Assembly: GCA_004151065.3 (NCBI GenBank)
Contig: NWUY0300021742.1
Coordinates: forward strand, 132,025-154,853
DNA from: Larix sibirica
Taxonomy: Eukaryota; Streptophyta; Pinopsida; Pinales; Pinaceae
Reading direction: 5' to 3'
DNA length: 22,829 nt
Both the position numbers and the translations under genes were made by a program. Within the stretch, counting starts at the first letter, position 1. The number at the start of each line of letters is the position of its first letter. This document shows positions 1-10,950 of this stretch, one piece after another. The notes beneath the pieces were generated by a model that saw only the letters and a program-made list of their open reading frames with translations, did not search any database and was not told the origin of the DNA.

Positions 1-2960
1 CTCTTTTCATACTATTTTTGAAAATTGTTGCTTAACATGTTCCATCCATTACATCATTAACATAGTTTATGTGAAGGGTCAAAACTAGGGCCATTACACC
101 AATGGTTGAGATAGGATTCGATGAAGTGGTCAGGGCTGCGGTTGTCTATGCGATGGATATGGAACTAGTCGACAAGGTAAGAAGCAGATCGGTTGAACGA
201 TTACATGTTTCGACTATGGTATGCGTATGGACTGAACTTGTTGATAATGGGGCTACAGTGATGGTCGTGGAGGTTATCAAAATCGTAGAAGGAATGGTCA
301 ATGGTATAAGTGCAAGAATAGATGGTAAAGAAGTCGGAAATGATGATCTTTTGAGAAGGGATCTAACTGAGGGAAGTTGAAGGGGTTTCTTCAGGGATTT
401 GGAAAGTTGCGGTGGTGGTGGAGGTAGAATGTCCAATTGATCTAGTGGAATTGTATCTTCTAGGATTGGTCGAATCGTGGTTAGCTAAATTAATTGGGGA
501 AATATGTGCGATGGAGTACCAAGGAGTTTAGCAATATTGAGGGTTATGGCTATGGAGGCAGGATCTAATACTGTTGTCAGTGGATGCTCTTCTTCTAGAT
601 GGGTCGAGGAAGGAGGCGGGGGGATTCAACTAAGACATCGATAGTTTCCTCCTCATGAGATTTTGTTGCTAACTTTAATTTTTGCGGAGGGGGTGGTAGG
701 GATACAGGGGCTACTTTTGGGACTACCGACAGTGCTTGTCTTCTTTGCTCATCAAATTTTTTCTAGATCTACAAATTAGTGGTCACTTTATTTTTAGTTT
801 CTTCAATCATAATAACCTTAGCATGTTCTCGCATCCCTGCTTAGTTCTCTTCTGTTGTGGAGGTCAACAACTGTTTCAATTTATTTGATTGATGTCGAGT
901 GGCTTTACCTTTAACTTTTGCTAAAATGTAAGCATTTGCTCAACGACTTGGTCAAGCTTCTCCTTTAGACGTGGGTCATTTAAGTTGGGATCGACTCCTT
1001 CTTTAATTAGAGGTTCTTCTTCATCCTCTTCATTCGTTTCTATGGTCGATTTGACGACTGGTTCTTTCCTTTGGCTGGATGACGGAATAATTGCTAAGGG
1101 GTTCTCCATAGGTTCATCATCTCAACTAAATGTGGTGATGTATAGCAAAGTTTCATATTGGTCTTCTACTTTGCCTTCTAGGAAGGGTTGCAGCAACTCC
1201 GACTGAGAAGACCATGCCATAGTCGAAACTAGTAGTACTGTATTTGACTGCCTGGAAAGATTAGCAAATAGCTCTTGTACATTCGGATAAAAGTCAAGTT
1301 GTTGGACATTTCCTCTTGCACCTTGTTAATACCAAACTCTGGTATGGTTGAGGCCAAGTTGGATGTGTGTCAAATGGGGTAAGCTGCGATGGATATGCTA
1401 GGGCACTCTCCATCGATCACACTTGGTCTTTACTACTTGGAACCAATGTTCCAAAATTGATTTGGCCTTTTCGGGACCAAGTGGTTATCCCTTAGGTGCA
1501 AAGACCCTGAAATTGTTCATTAATGGTGATTTTTTTGTTGGTGAATGCCAGTTCACCGACTAGGGTAATATTCACCATCACTATCCATATGAGCAGTGAC
1601 GAGAACCAGATTGCCTGCCTGATTTCTTGACATCTTTACAGTTGATTTTTACTTATGTAGCTAGGTGGTCGGCCCAGTTGAAAATCTTGGCATCATATGC
1701 AATAGATTTTACTACTTCTAACATTTCGATCTTCAAGTCGAATGGCCAGCTAGAACTTGTTAGGCATAGTGACTTTGAACCACCGATGGACTTCGTGCTT
1801 CAATCGATAATGTTGTCAGAAGGGGGGTGCTTCCATGTGCTCTAAATAGAATAGATGAAAATTGTTTCTTTCGAATTCAGGTGCAAAATTAATCCAGATA
1901 CCATGAAGTGGTCTTTTAATCATTAGTTGATCTATGATTCATCCATAGTCATCCATTGACACCATATGCTACTATCACCATCTCCCATTCCCAAGTCCCA
2001 CTCGAGAATCTATCCTACACTTGGACCATGAGTCAAAAGCATCGGGAGTGGATCTACGGGATTCATAACGTCAGGTAATACTATCTACATAGCTTTTTAT
2101 CATTGCTCTATTAACTTATTGAGCAGTGTCAGTGTCTCATCCTTTCCCTCATCTGGTCGACTTTCTCTCGACTCAGGTAGGCCTTTTGGTTGCTTGACCT
2201 TCTTGACCGGTTTATTCATATTTCTCTCATTACGAAGCGGACTTAGGATGTTCCTAATATATTCTTGTATTTTCTGTCTTTTCTCCCTTTCAATTTTCTA
2301 AATATCAATTGTCTGCTTGTGGTTGGCCATCTAATTTCTGTCAAGATGTACTTGAGTTTTCGCTAGCTTCATTCCATTTTCATTTTGCCAACTGGTATCG
2401 TCTATTCATTCATTTCACATGGTCAGCGACCCCCCATTGTTGACCCGACCACTTATGGGTGACAGGTGTGGGATCAATAATAATGCTCATTTACTGAGAA
2501 AATATTTCCACTCTCTTTCTTGGACAAAGCACTCCCATTCTTTTTGCCTGTTTTTCCAATTTGAGCGACCATAGCCCAAAGGAATTTGAAGTTCAACTTT
2601 GTGTCCAACTCCTTTTTCAATTAAAAATTTATACAACAAAGGCGTAATCGTACAGAAAAATCTATCATGCAATTCGTTATAGAACTTGGTTTTGATGTCG
2701 TCTAGCGAGGTTCTTTCTTCAATGGCTTTCTCTTCACATAAACTGTCGGTTATCTTCTCGATCCACTCATGCAAATTTGTTCGTCCTCTGTTACAGAGAT
2801 TTTGCATCAACAGTCTTTCATTCTGACCTTCTAGTCTACTCATGAACGCTATTGAGAAATTTCTTTATTTCATGAGGAACAGTCTCTATAATTGTTCATG
2901 GGATTCCGTAAAGAACTTTTCTCTAGCCTTTGCAAGAGTCAACTTGTTCCTTCAAGCATA
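1..2960 (-). pseudogene. Broken gag-like polyprotein of an LTR retroelement (element A), running off the window edge
   Basis: Read on the minus strand from about 2960 down, protein-like sequence continues through many stops and several frame changes. The longest clean part is 2843-2487 (118 codons, starting MSRLEGQNERLL). It is followed by a Lys/Glu/Gln-rich helix-like stretch near 2330-2210 (KIEREKRQKIQEYIRNI), then a segment near 1690-1480 containing IFNWADHL and, after a frame change, LVGELAFTNKKITINEQF. An acidic, Pro-rich tail follows (1109-921 and 436-146, with DILPPPPPQ). The order (N-terminal region, charged helix, tail) and its position just inside an LTR-like sequence suggest a gag-type capsid polyprotein. 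The FNW-containing segment resembles VFNWSSILSDTLSD in the pseudogene at 7681-10372, so the two probably share a family. No protease or reverse transcriptase is visible before the window ends. It cannot encode a working protein. It could instead be a plant transposon ORF of unknown type. Confidence 0.55.
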
Positions 2961-3077
2961 GTTTTGAGTAGTTTGCAAAAAAAATGTTCCACCACTCTTA
3001 GATTTTTTCCTTGCTCACCATTTATGTACGGGTGTTCATGCTTTGTCCCAGTTCAATACTACGACCAACAAAACCAA

Positions 3078-3418
3078 TGTTGTAATCTACGGGATTACAT
3101 GAGGTTATCAGTAGTGCATTATAACAGATATCATGTACAAGAAAAAGCATACATAAAGAGAGCAAGAAAGAATAAGAGTAATAGTCACACCATCAACAAG
3201 TCTTCTATTATATTAAGAGGCCATAATGTACAAAGGGGTTAATAATCTCTATATCATCATTGTTCAACAACTTATTTATATGAAGTATACAATCGGTTAG
3301 ACAGTTGTAACTGTATAACTGTCTACTAGTCGATCTAACCGACTCGACTAGACTAGGCCAACCATTAGGTGGCTAGTTGGGAGGACCTAGTTGACTCGTC
3401 AACTAGGCTCCTCCAACA
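3078..3418 (-). repeat. Probable 5' LTR of element A (minus orientation)
   Basis: On the minus strand this 341-bp block begins TGTTGGAGGAGCC and ends TTACAACA, giving the TG...CA ends (TGTTG...CAACA) typical of LTRs. It lies immediately upstream, in the minus direction, of the gag-like frame that begins near 2960. A TATA-like stretch (plus-strand complement around 3272-3285) sits inside. Directly after the LTR the minus strand reads T then TGGTTTTGTTGGTCG, the place for a tRNA primer-binding site starting TGG. It is not the common initiator-Met site TGGTATCAGAGC and I cannot assign a tRNA. The U3-like end is unusually rich in inverted repeats. No matching second LTR lies in the window, so target-site duplication cannot be tested. 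Confidence 0.55.
3294..3414. repeat. Nested inverted repeats inside the element A LTR
   Basis: 3380-3414 can fold into a hairpin: ten perfect pairs (CCTAGTTGAC / GTCAACTAGG) around a 2-base centre, extended by GGAGGA / TCCTCC after one bulged base. 3299-3324 holds a second hairpin, AGACAGTT / AACTGTCT with a 10-base loop, and CGGTTAG (3294-3300) pairs with CTAACCG (3335-3341) around it. These are seen directly. Their role is unknown. Confidence 0.8.
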
Positions 3419-3514
3419 AAACTCAATATTGGATATGAGAAAATAAGCTATACGGTTTCAAAGAAACAAGATGAATTTAAAACTCAATATTGGACATGAG
3501 AAAATAAGCTATAC
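3418..3514. repeat. Short direct repeat, 61-bp spacing
   Basis: AAAACTCAATATTGG and the bases following it, up to AATAAGCTATAC, occur at 3418-3453 and again at 3479-3514 with one difference (GGATATG versus GGACATG). The unit begins exactly at the outer edge of the element A LTR, so it may record a duplication at the insertion boundary. Confidence 0.8.
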
Positions 3515-3947
3515 ATGAGTGCAAAAGACTACAAGAAATTCAATAAGTTAGTTATGCTTTTGATCTCAACTTGACAACTTCAGCTGAACCCATCATGCAT
3601 GTTGTGATTCCAATCTATGGATTAGAATTAAGCGTTTGTTTTGATTGTTGTATACAGGTGTTGTATATGGTATGCCTTTTTGTAAATACTGTATGAACAA
3701 AGTGTTGATCCAAATGCAACCCCTAAGGTATTTTAAGGAGTTAGTTAAAGATAATTCAATTTGACATAACAAAATAAAGACTTTCATCTTGGACTAGTAC
3801 CAGATGATTAAACTCCTACAAAGCTGTAAGGTAAATAGAGTATCATACAAGTGAGATACTGCATTCAGAGATCAAAGGATTTTTTTTAATCAAATAGTTG
3901 TAGGCTGTATGGAGTTATAAATACTCAGTTTTTCATTTTTTAAATAA
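3515..3947. other. AT-rich non-coding stretch
   Basis: No coding pattern, repeat or RNA gene could be supported here on either strand. The short open frames contain ordinary AT-rich chance codons. Confidence 0.5.
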
Positions 3948-4127
3948 TTTGGATTGGGTCCTATAACTGTCTTGACGGAGATACCTCCAATCAAGAACTC
4001 CATTTTGTATCCATTACTGAATCTTCCTTTGCTTTGTTTATCATTAGATTCATATTGCATTATGTATTATTTTGGATTTCAGCTTCTTCTAGTCATTTTC
4101 ATTTCTCTTAGTGTGTGTTTCATGTGA
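3948..4127 (+). other. Exon-like open stretch, possible gene remnant
   Basis: A 59-codon open frame follows an in-frame TAA and includes GPITVLTEIPPIKNSILYPL, which reads like real protein sequence rather than AT-rich noise. After about 4030 it becomes Leu/Phe/Ile-rich and probably non-coding. No methionine start is present. With the exon-like segments at 4267-4389 and 5367-5447 on the same strand, it may be part of a decayed host gene or a captured gene fragment. I do not recognise the family. Confidence 0.25.
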
Positions 4128-4266
4128 TGTTGATTACCTGCTGCAGCTATCTTTCATTTTTCTTTATTTTATGTACTCTGAAACCAAGGGAAGTGCAGTA
4201 TGTTTTCTTTCTATATGTATTATGATGCTATTTTATTTTACTCTTCATTGAATTTCCTATCTACAG

Positions 4267-4389
4267 TGTTTTACACAGCAATGGTTTCATGCTGCAGTTC
4301 ATTCTTCATCGTCCACTGCAAGCTTGTTTGAGCCTTTTGGCAACCTTTTTCATGCATTGTACACAGCTAATTCTTCAGCTTCAAAATAA
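4267..4389 (+). pseudogene. Terminal-exon-like fragment of an unrecognised gene
   Basis: A pyrimidine-rich stretch ending CTATCTACAG precedes an open frame of 40 codons that ends in TAA. It contains QQWFHAAVHSSSSTASLF and then EPFGNLFHALYTANSSASK before the stop. The amino-acid mix is protein-like and the upstream AG makes a good splice acceptor; a second possible acceptor is ACACAG at 4278. About 60 bp upstream GCAGTATGT could be the donor of a preceding short exon (about 4147-4196), so a spliced gene is possible. No start codon, promoter or complete frame is visible. It may be a decayed host gene, a gene fragment carried by a transposon, or chance. Confidence 0.3.
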
Positions 4390-4663
4390 AACAGTACCAA
4401 TCACCACAGTACCATTCCCATGTGTCTGAGTTGATCAATTTTAGATTTTTATATTTGTTGGCACATACATCTCGCATTTCACTATTTTGATGGTGGAGGT
4501 AACTTTTCACAGAGATCAAACATTTTTCATTGCACCTAGAGTATTCAGGTTCTTTACAACTCAGTATGAGGAAGATGTTACTTACATAATGTATATGACA
4601 GTATCACATCAAAAAAAATTATTTGGTAACCTTTGTCAACTCAATTTTAAAATTTACACAAAA

Positions 4664-4767
4664 AAATTAAAACCAGCATATATCCATCTTAAATTGGGAT
4701 ATACCAAGTACAAAGAAATTAAAATCAGCATATATCCATCTTAAATTGGGATATACCAAGTACAAAG
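4664..4767. repeat. Two-copy tandem repeat, 52-bp unit
   Basis: 4664-4715 and 4716-4767 are the same 52-bp unit, differing at one clear position (AACCAGC versus AATCAGC). The near identity marks a recent tandem duplication. Surrounding sequence is AT-rich and non-coding. Confidence 0.9.
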
Positions 4768-5366
4768 AGAGACCAAATTTCTTGAGGTATAAATTTTTTT
4801 TATCTTAAACTTTTCACACTTAGAAATAAAAAAATTTACATTTTCTGTACTGCTCTTTGTACCAGATAGATCAGGATTTAAAATAGATATGCTAATATAC
4901 AACATTTTGTAAGATTTCTGAATCTGAACCTGTTATCTCTAACGATGTTTATAAAATCGCCCTCTGTTTTACCATGCCCTTGCACATTGCTAGCTCACTA
5001 TGATAATGTTTACGTATAGATTATTCTGAACATTTTATGATTGAGTTGTTTGTAAACAGCTTCAAGATAATATTATTTGTTAGTATGAAAATATCAAGAA
5101 TTAAGTAAATGTGTTGTGATGTGAATAGTAAAGTGCTTTTGAAACACTGTCTTAACAGTCTTGATTTTAAAATTGGCTGTTTGGTGGGATTGCATTCCCA
5201 CGTCCACTCACTGGTCGATTGATCCTCTTTGCTGGAATTAGATAAACCCATTCTTTTGGATAATCATCTATCAGATTATGCTGACAGCAGTAAATCACTT
5301 TTTCATTTTGCCTCCTTTTTAATAGTTTGTTCTTGTGATTTAATTAATTTGTTTTTGTGATCTCAG
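4768..5366. other. AT-rich non-coding stretch
   Basis: Nothing supportable was seen. A Thr/Ser-containing minus-strand open frame at 5251-5021 has no recognisable motif and is treated as chance. Confidence 0.45.
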
Positions 5367-5447
5367 CTTAATCAGAGAAACATCCCAACAGTGGCTTGGC
5401 TTGGGAGCAAATCTCTTGCTTTGATTTACGTTGAGACGTTTTGACAG
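5367..5447 (+). other. Exon-like segment bounded by acceptor and donor motifs
   Basis: TTTTTGTGATCTCAG precedes 81 bases that are more GC-rich than their surroundings and end at CAG followed by GTATAT, a fair plant splice donor. One frame reads LNQRNIPTVAWLGSKS and continues to a TGA just before the donor. It may be an exon of the same decayed plus-strand gene as 3948-4389, or a non-coding exon. I cannot name it. Confidence 0.25.
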
Positions 5448-5916
5448 GTATATTCACAAAGACTGCCTTTCTTAATTATACTTCATAAACCCAGATTTGG
5501 AGTGCCAAAAGCTTAATTGTCTGCATCATTACATAAATGCATATCTCCATTTTTCTGGTTTCTCCTAACAAATTTTATTTCAGAATCTTACTCAATGACT
5601 TGTTTTCTGGTTTTCCTGTTCTCAAGCTTTATCTGGTAATTTTCATGTGGTTTGATATCATTATTAGAAAACTACTAGAAGTGGAGTCATTTTATTAGCT
5701 TTAGAGCATTGATACAACCATCTAGGGAAAAGCCAGAACATGTGGAGAACACGGCAAATATTCAAAAGTATATACAACAGATGATGGACAGATCATCGTG
5801 TGTAATAATTAAATTGTATGAAGGGAAATAAACATCTTTAGGCATCACGCACTAGTTTCAATTGAACTTTCTCTTTCTTCTTCCCAAATTCATTTATCAT
5901 TCTCGATGGCTTTAAT

Positions 5917-6215
5917 AAAAGAGTGACTTAATAAATAGATAAATTTATTTTTTTTATCAGTTTTTTATTTTGCAAGGTAAAGTTGTATCTTGATATGTGT
6001 TTTTTTTTTAAATTTAGCAGAAAGAAGGGTAGCAATCATTTCTTCCAACCATTGAAGCTACACCCAATTAAAAAGTGAGTTAATAAGTAGATAAATTCAA
6101 ACTTTTTTTACCAGTTTTTTATTTTGCAAGGTAAAGTTCTATCTTGATATGTTTTTTTAGATGAAATGAGGGAAACAATCATTTTTCCAACCACTCAAAC
6201 TACACCCAATTAAGT
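5917..6215. repeat. Two-copy tandem repeat, about 154-bp unit, diverged
   Basis: 5917-6070 and 6071-6215 share long blocks such as CAGTTTTTTATTTTGCAAGG, GTATCTTGATATG versus CTATCTTGATATG, and AACTACACCCAATTA versus AGCTACACCCAATTA. Several small gaps and substitutions show that the duplication is older than the 52-bp one. It is non-coding. Confidence 0.85.
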
Positions 6216-7680
6216 AGTAAAGATCCTTCATAACACTAACACATTCATACATAAACATACAATATCATGCATAAGCCACTGACAATGGAATATGCATTCA
6301 CATCTTTGCAAAACATTAACTTAGGGATGCCCTATCACCATAACACTTAATTCACCATGACAAGCTACACCACATAGTGTATGCTTCTACACATAATCCA
6401 AATACCTCAAAAGCTCATAATCTATCATCTAGACACCTTTCTCTTCAACCACTCTAAGAAGGTTATATTATAGGACACTAATACAAGATGGAAAACCATT
6501 GAGTACTTATGCAGCAACCTAACAAGTACTTCAACATCATAGTCTTACACATGGTTTCTAATAAGTACTTCAACATCATGGTCTCACATAGGTTTGTAAC
6601 ATAGTTTTTTTTTTAATTTTCAGCATATGATTCACTTTTCTTAGAATATGATATCATAAACATTTGAATAAACATTATATTACATATAAATTTATATAAC
6701 AATAACCTATGTGTAAGGTAGTATTCTCTTTCAACCATATGCATTAACTATCAACATGTTGACTAGACAAAATTGTCTTATGTAATCAATAGGATTCTTC
6801 CCAATGTGAGGGCCCAATTAGAGCTCACATTGTTTGAGATCGGGAATCCATTTGGCTTATGGCTAGCCATTATTATGATTTTTTGGGTTGGGTATCCTGA
6901 AAATACAAGAAAATGCTTATGCAAAATGCAAATGCAAATTCTATTGTATAAGTAGTTTGTAGTCTTGGGTTAAATGCAATATATGTTCTTCTCTAAATGC
7001 TTCCTTTGTGTAACAACTTGAAGAATTAGACACATAACACACATATCATCACCATTATATTCAACAAATAGTTAATTATTGTTTAATAATGAAATATATA
7101 GGTAACTAATCATCAATGGAGAATAATCCATAATTTAATGACCAATAATCCAATTTTGTATCCATAGGTTGTAGACAAAGAGCTAAGAAAAAAAAATTAG
7201 GAATGAAAAAAAATCATTAACTAGAGAATAGTCTACACATTAAGAATCATCCAAAAAATACTCTAACAACAACAAGCACACAGAAATAGTTTTAAGTCGT
7301 AGAATATCCAATTCTCCTTCAACAATTTGGCTAGCAATAGCCTCTCCTCATTAATTCACAAGAAATAATTCTTACAAAAAATACACGAGTGAAATCCCTT
7401 TTTTCTTTTTACATGATTGTATATATATCTCTACTACAAATAATTACCTCCACTTCTCTATGACCTTTAGGTATTTAAATTTCAAGATACAAAATTATTA
7501 TTTTCTCCTAATAAGCTATATTCTCCCTTCATCTTTATCTTGGAAATATTGAGTCCAAATTTCATAGGCTAACATTAAATCTATGGAGCGTGGAAAATTC
7601 AATTATTCAAAAGTCACCTCATATAATGAGCTCTCTTTCCATTGGTTCGAGACACTTTTACATGATATTGATAAATTAAT
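6216..7680. other. AT-rich non-coding stretch downstream of gag-like element B
   Basis: In the minus direction this follows the end of the gag-like pseudogene, where an autonomous LTR element would carry protease, reverse transcriptase and integrase. I saw no such motifs, no second gag-like part and no clear LTR. A plus-strand open frame at 6773-6955 has no recognisable motif. Confidence 0.45.
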
Positions 7681-10372
7681 TTATTTTGAAAGAGTAGAGA
7701 TATACTCCATCAACCTTGCCTTCGTTACTCTTACAGTGGTTTCAATAACTACCTTCTCCAGTAGGATACTATTTTCTAAGTCTTGCATGCATTCTTGTAT
7801 AGGCTTGGGTGCATATGACTCACCAAGAGAAGGTAATTGGTACCTCTATCTTACTCTCTATGGTGCTTGGAATAATTGCAATTGTTTTTTCTAGGTCCCT
7901 TGAATGTTATGTTCCAACTCGATAGAGGAAGACTTACAATTAGATAGTGTCACCAATGTACATCCAATCTCTTTCATGCTCATCCTTGGTATGTCTTTAG
8001 GGGCATCCTTCTCATCCTCTTGCATTTCCTCAGTTTGTCAAAACCAATCTGGGTGCCTTCCTATTGATATTTCTTCACTTTCAATCTCTCAAAAAAGATG
8101 TGGAGTTGAAGTCTCTATTCTTGCAATTCCAATGACTTGTTGTATGGTGTCCTTTGTGTTGTATTCATTTTTCTTGCACTTCCATAGCACAAACTTTAAG
8201 CTTAGTCATGTTCTCTATCCCATTTTGATAATACTTCACTTGATGCTCCAACATATATATTCTCTTTTTTCCTCCTGCATTTCCTTCACCATGCAATCAC
8301 ATTATTTGTTGTAGCTTAAAAAAGGCATCCCTTGTAGATATTGTAGCTAAAGGGTCTACATAAGTGTCTTTAATAACTGAGATTTCAATATTAAAAGAAA
8401 AAATCTTGATCTTGGGATATCGTCAGTTTCTTATGTGTTTGTTGAACCACTCATCCCCTTTTCTTGTCAAATGAATCTAAAATTGTCACCCTTTATGTTA
8501 GCTAATGACAGTCATCATGGGATTAGTACAAGAAATGGAAGATGGCTTTCTATTACTGATTGCAAGTTTAGCATAACATTGGATCTTTGGACACTTGTCT
8601 CATGAATCTCTAACTCCCCCACATTTATTTGTGATGTTTCATTTGTTTATTATTCTTCTCTTTTCTTTTCTTGTTTTTTATCATGCTTAGCCTTAGCCTT
8701 GGTAGCTAACTCTTCTTGTTATTTTTGAATTCATTCACGTTCAATTGCTTTCTCTTTGACAGTTATCTCAGGCATCTCTGACTCCCCCACATTTATTTGT
8801 GATGTTGTATTTGTTTATTATTCTTCTCTTTTCTTTTCTTGTTTTTTTCATGCTTAGCCTTAGCCTTGGTAGCTACCTCTTCTTGTTCTTTTTGAATGCA
8901 TTCATGTTCAATTGCTTTCTCTTTGGCTTGTTGCTCAATGTTCTTCCTTCTTTGTTTGTTCTTTGGTACCTAGTTGATTTTCATCATAGCCTCTTCATAG
9001 GATGTAGCTCTTTTGTATATATTCTCATATATCCAAGTTTCATGTTGATAAGACCACTTATAACCCAACATCTCATAATGATTTGCAACTACTCCTAGGG
9101 GATCATGTCTCTTGAATCTTTCCTCACTAAAATGATAGGTTGTCAAGGTCTCTACTTCTGTTGCTACTACTTTAGTAGTACAAATACTATAGGATCATAT
9201 GGCTCATTGGCTAGTGGTAATGAAGGCCATCGTGCTTTCTTAACTTTTATTAGCAATGCTATAAGACCATGTACGGAGGTTTATTATGCAATCTCTGTAA
9301 TAATCATCTTATATGAGATGAACTTTGGTAAAATATGCATAGGATTAGATGCTCCATATATTCTCAGATAAGTGTATGTCTTTGTCATGTACCAATCACC
9401 CATTGTCCTGGCCACTTGCTTTGCTTCATTTGACATACAAGGAGTTGACTTGCAAAACACCAAAATATATAGGGGAGACATAAAAATGTCACATTCTTGC
9501 AATCTCGGTCCTATATTTATGTTTTCATAAAAATTAACAATATACATGGATGGGTTCGTCCTCTAGTTGCTACTACTAATCGATCCTCGGAACATGATTA
9601 GCTATGCTAACAATATATGTTATGAAAGATGTCACGTAGAAAACTATGGTATTGTTAGGATCAGATTCTTTGGCCTTGGAGATAACATCACTTAGAGTGT
9701 CAGATAGAATACTTGACCAATTGAAAACTTGGCCCACTTTAGTTACTTGATATATAAGTATAATCTGTGTTTGCTTGAATTTTGTGGCATCCTTTTCACC
9801 ATATAATCTACTAACTAGTGTCATTTCATATTAGGTAAACTGAGGTTTGAGGTGGGATAGGAAACTTTGAACCTTGCTCTAAATAATTTTTCCTTGATTC
9901 AATAACTTTTGAGAATGTCATGATAATTTCTACTAGTGGCAAACTTGGTTACCTACTCTTCACTCATGTTGATTTATGTCTTTGGAAACTTGTAGTATAT
10001 ATCTAGGTTGGATGGTTGGAATGAAGCTATTGTCTATCCAATTTCATTCTTAATAAACCTATTGTGAGCATCTACATACCTAAATAACCTGTAAACTACT
10101 TATGTTATGGGCGTCGGGACTAATCTAGCTACTACCCAATGAAAGTGAGACCTCCTTATTGACTAGTAAGCTTTAAGATAAGATTCCACTGGGTGACTCT
10201 CACTTTTGAAAAAATTCCATCCCATTGTAGCTATTGCTTTGTAGCTATCTTGCACTTTATGTCACCAAAATATGGTATGGGTGTATCTTCCACCATTTTT
10301 TTATGGTAGTTTCCCCATCATGTATAACCTGAGGTTCTTTCCATTGTTTTTGGATTGCTTCCTTGGTGCCAT
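7681..10372 (-). pseudogene. Broken gag-like polyprotein of a retroelement (element B)
   Basis: On the minus strand an ATG at 10372 (MAPRKQSKNNGKN) opens a frame that stays readable through about eight in-frame stops to about 9830. A frameshift leads to 9824-9576 (VTKVGQVFNWSSILSD), another to 9547-9284 (YLRIYGASNPMHILPKF), then past two stops to KKARWPSLPLANEPYDP. A further shift near 9175 gives KRHDPLGVVANHYEMLGYKW. A charged coiled-coil segment follows (about 8940-8600; KEKAIEHECIQKEQEE), then a C-terminal region ending PIQECMQDLENSILLEKVV and a stop at 7681. The ancestral product was near 890 residues. Trp-rich N-terminal half, coiled coil and helical tail suit a gag/capsid-type protein of a plant LTR element, but I see no zinc knuckle and no pol downstream. 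The family assignment is inference; that this was once one coding region is strongly supported. Confidence 0.6.
8602..8937 (-). repeat. 168-bp tandem duplication inside the element B coiled coil
   Basis: 8602-8769 and 8770-8937 repeat the same 168-bp unit, with ACTCCCCCACATTTATTTG at 8613 and again at 8781. The period equals 56 codons, so the duplication kept frame. Each unit encodes ATKAKAKH flanked by Lys/Glu-rich sequence. Both copies carry the same TAATAA after REE, so in that frame the stops predate the duplication. The copies also differ by an A-run length change next to KAKAKH. Confidence 0.9.
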
Positions 10373-10950
10373 TTTGTTAACTCATGCTTCACACTGTCCA
10401 AATTCTAAATAGGTTCGAGAACATACTAGAATTCAACAAGACGGGATCTAGAAATTAGGTAGTCCTCACAAAGAATTTACACAAAGATTTGCAGAATTAA
10501 GAAGAAATATTGAAGCAGAANACAATATATAATACATCTCTTAGAGATAATTTGAATGCCTTGGAGGCAAGTTGAAAAGATCACATGTGGCAGGCTTAGA
10601 ATAGCAGAAATCCCCCCATCTAGGCAACATCAAACTCCAAATCATAACAAGTGGTCATGAATTGGCTAAGTTGGCTTAGGTATGCCATGAGTGACCAAAA
10701 GGCAGCAAGTTGGAGGCTTTTCAGGAGAAAAAGCAAGAAGGAGTTGAGGCAAAAGCATGCAAACTTGCCTAAAGTCATCCTAGCACACTTGCTCATCCTA
10801 ATCCATGTGAAAAGTGGGAATAAAGCTCCTTGAACCCACAAAAGTTGGATAAAATCATAATAAAGCAAGTAAGGTGCTCTAGCTCATAAAATTTGATTTA
10901 AAATCTAGAACTAAAGCAAATGAGGGCGCTATAGTGGATAAAATTGACTA
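10373..10950 (-). repeat. Leader and possible 5' LTR region of element B
   Basis: The stretch upstream of the element B ATG is where a leader and 5' LTR should lie. It has a TATA-like run (minus strand TTATATATTG near 10521-10533) and a pyrimidine-rich segment, but I could not find TG...CA ends, a standard primer-binding site or a second copy in the window. The one ambiguous base, N, is at 10521. Treat it as an unconfirmed LTR candidate. Confidence 0.2.

Noticed and set aside
2892-3242. Plus-strand open frame of 116 codons
   Set aside because: It is antisense to the element A leader and LTR, and its composition shows no domain.
7583-9371. Several plus-strand, Phe/Leu/Ser-rich open frames resembling membrane proteins
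   Set aside because: They are antisense shadows of the Lys/Glu-rich gag-like frame on the minus strand, whose complement naturally gives hydrophobic codons.
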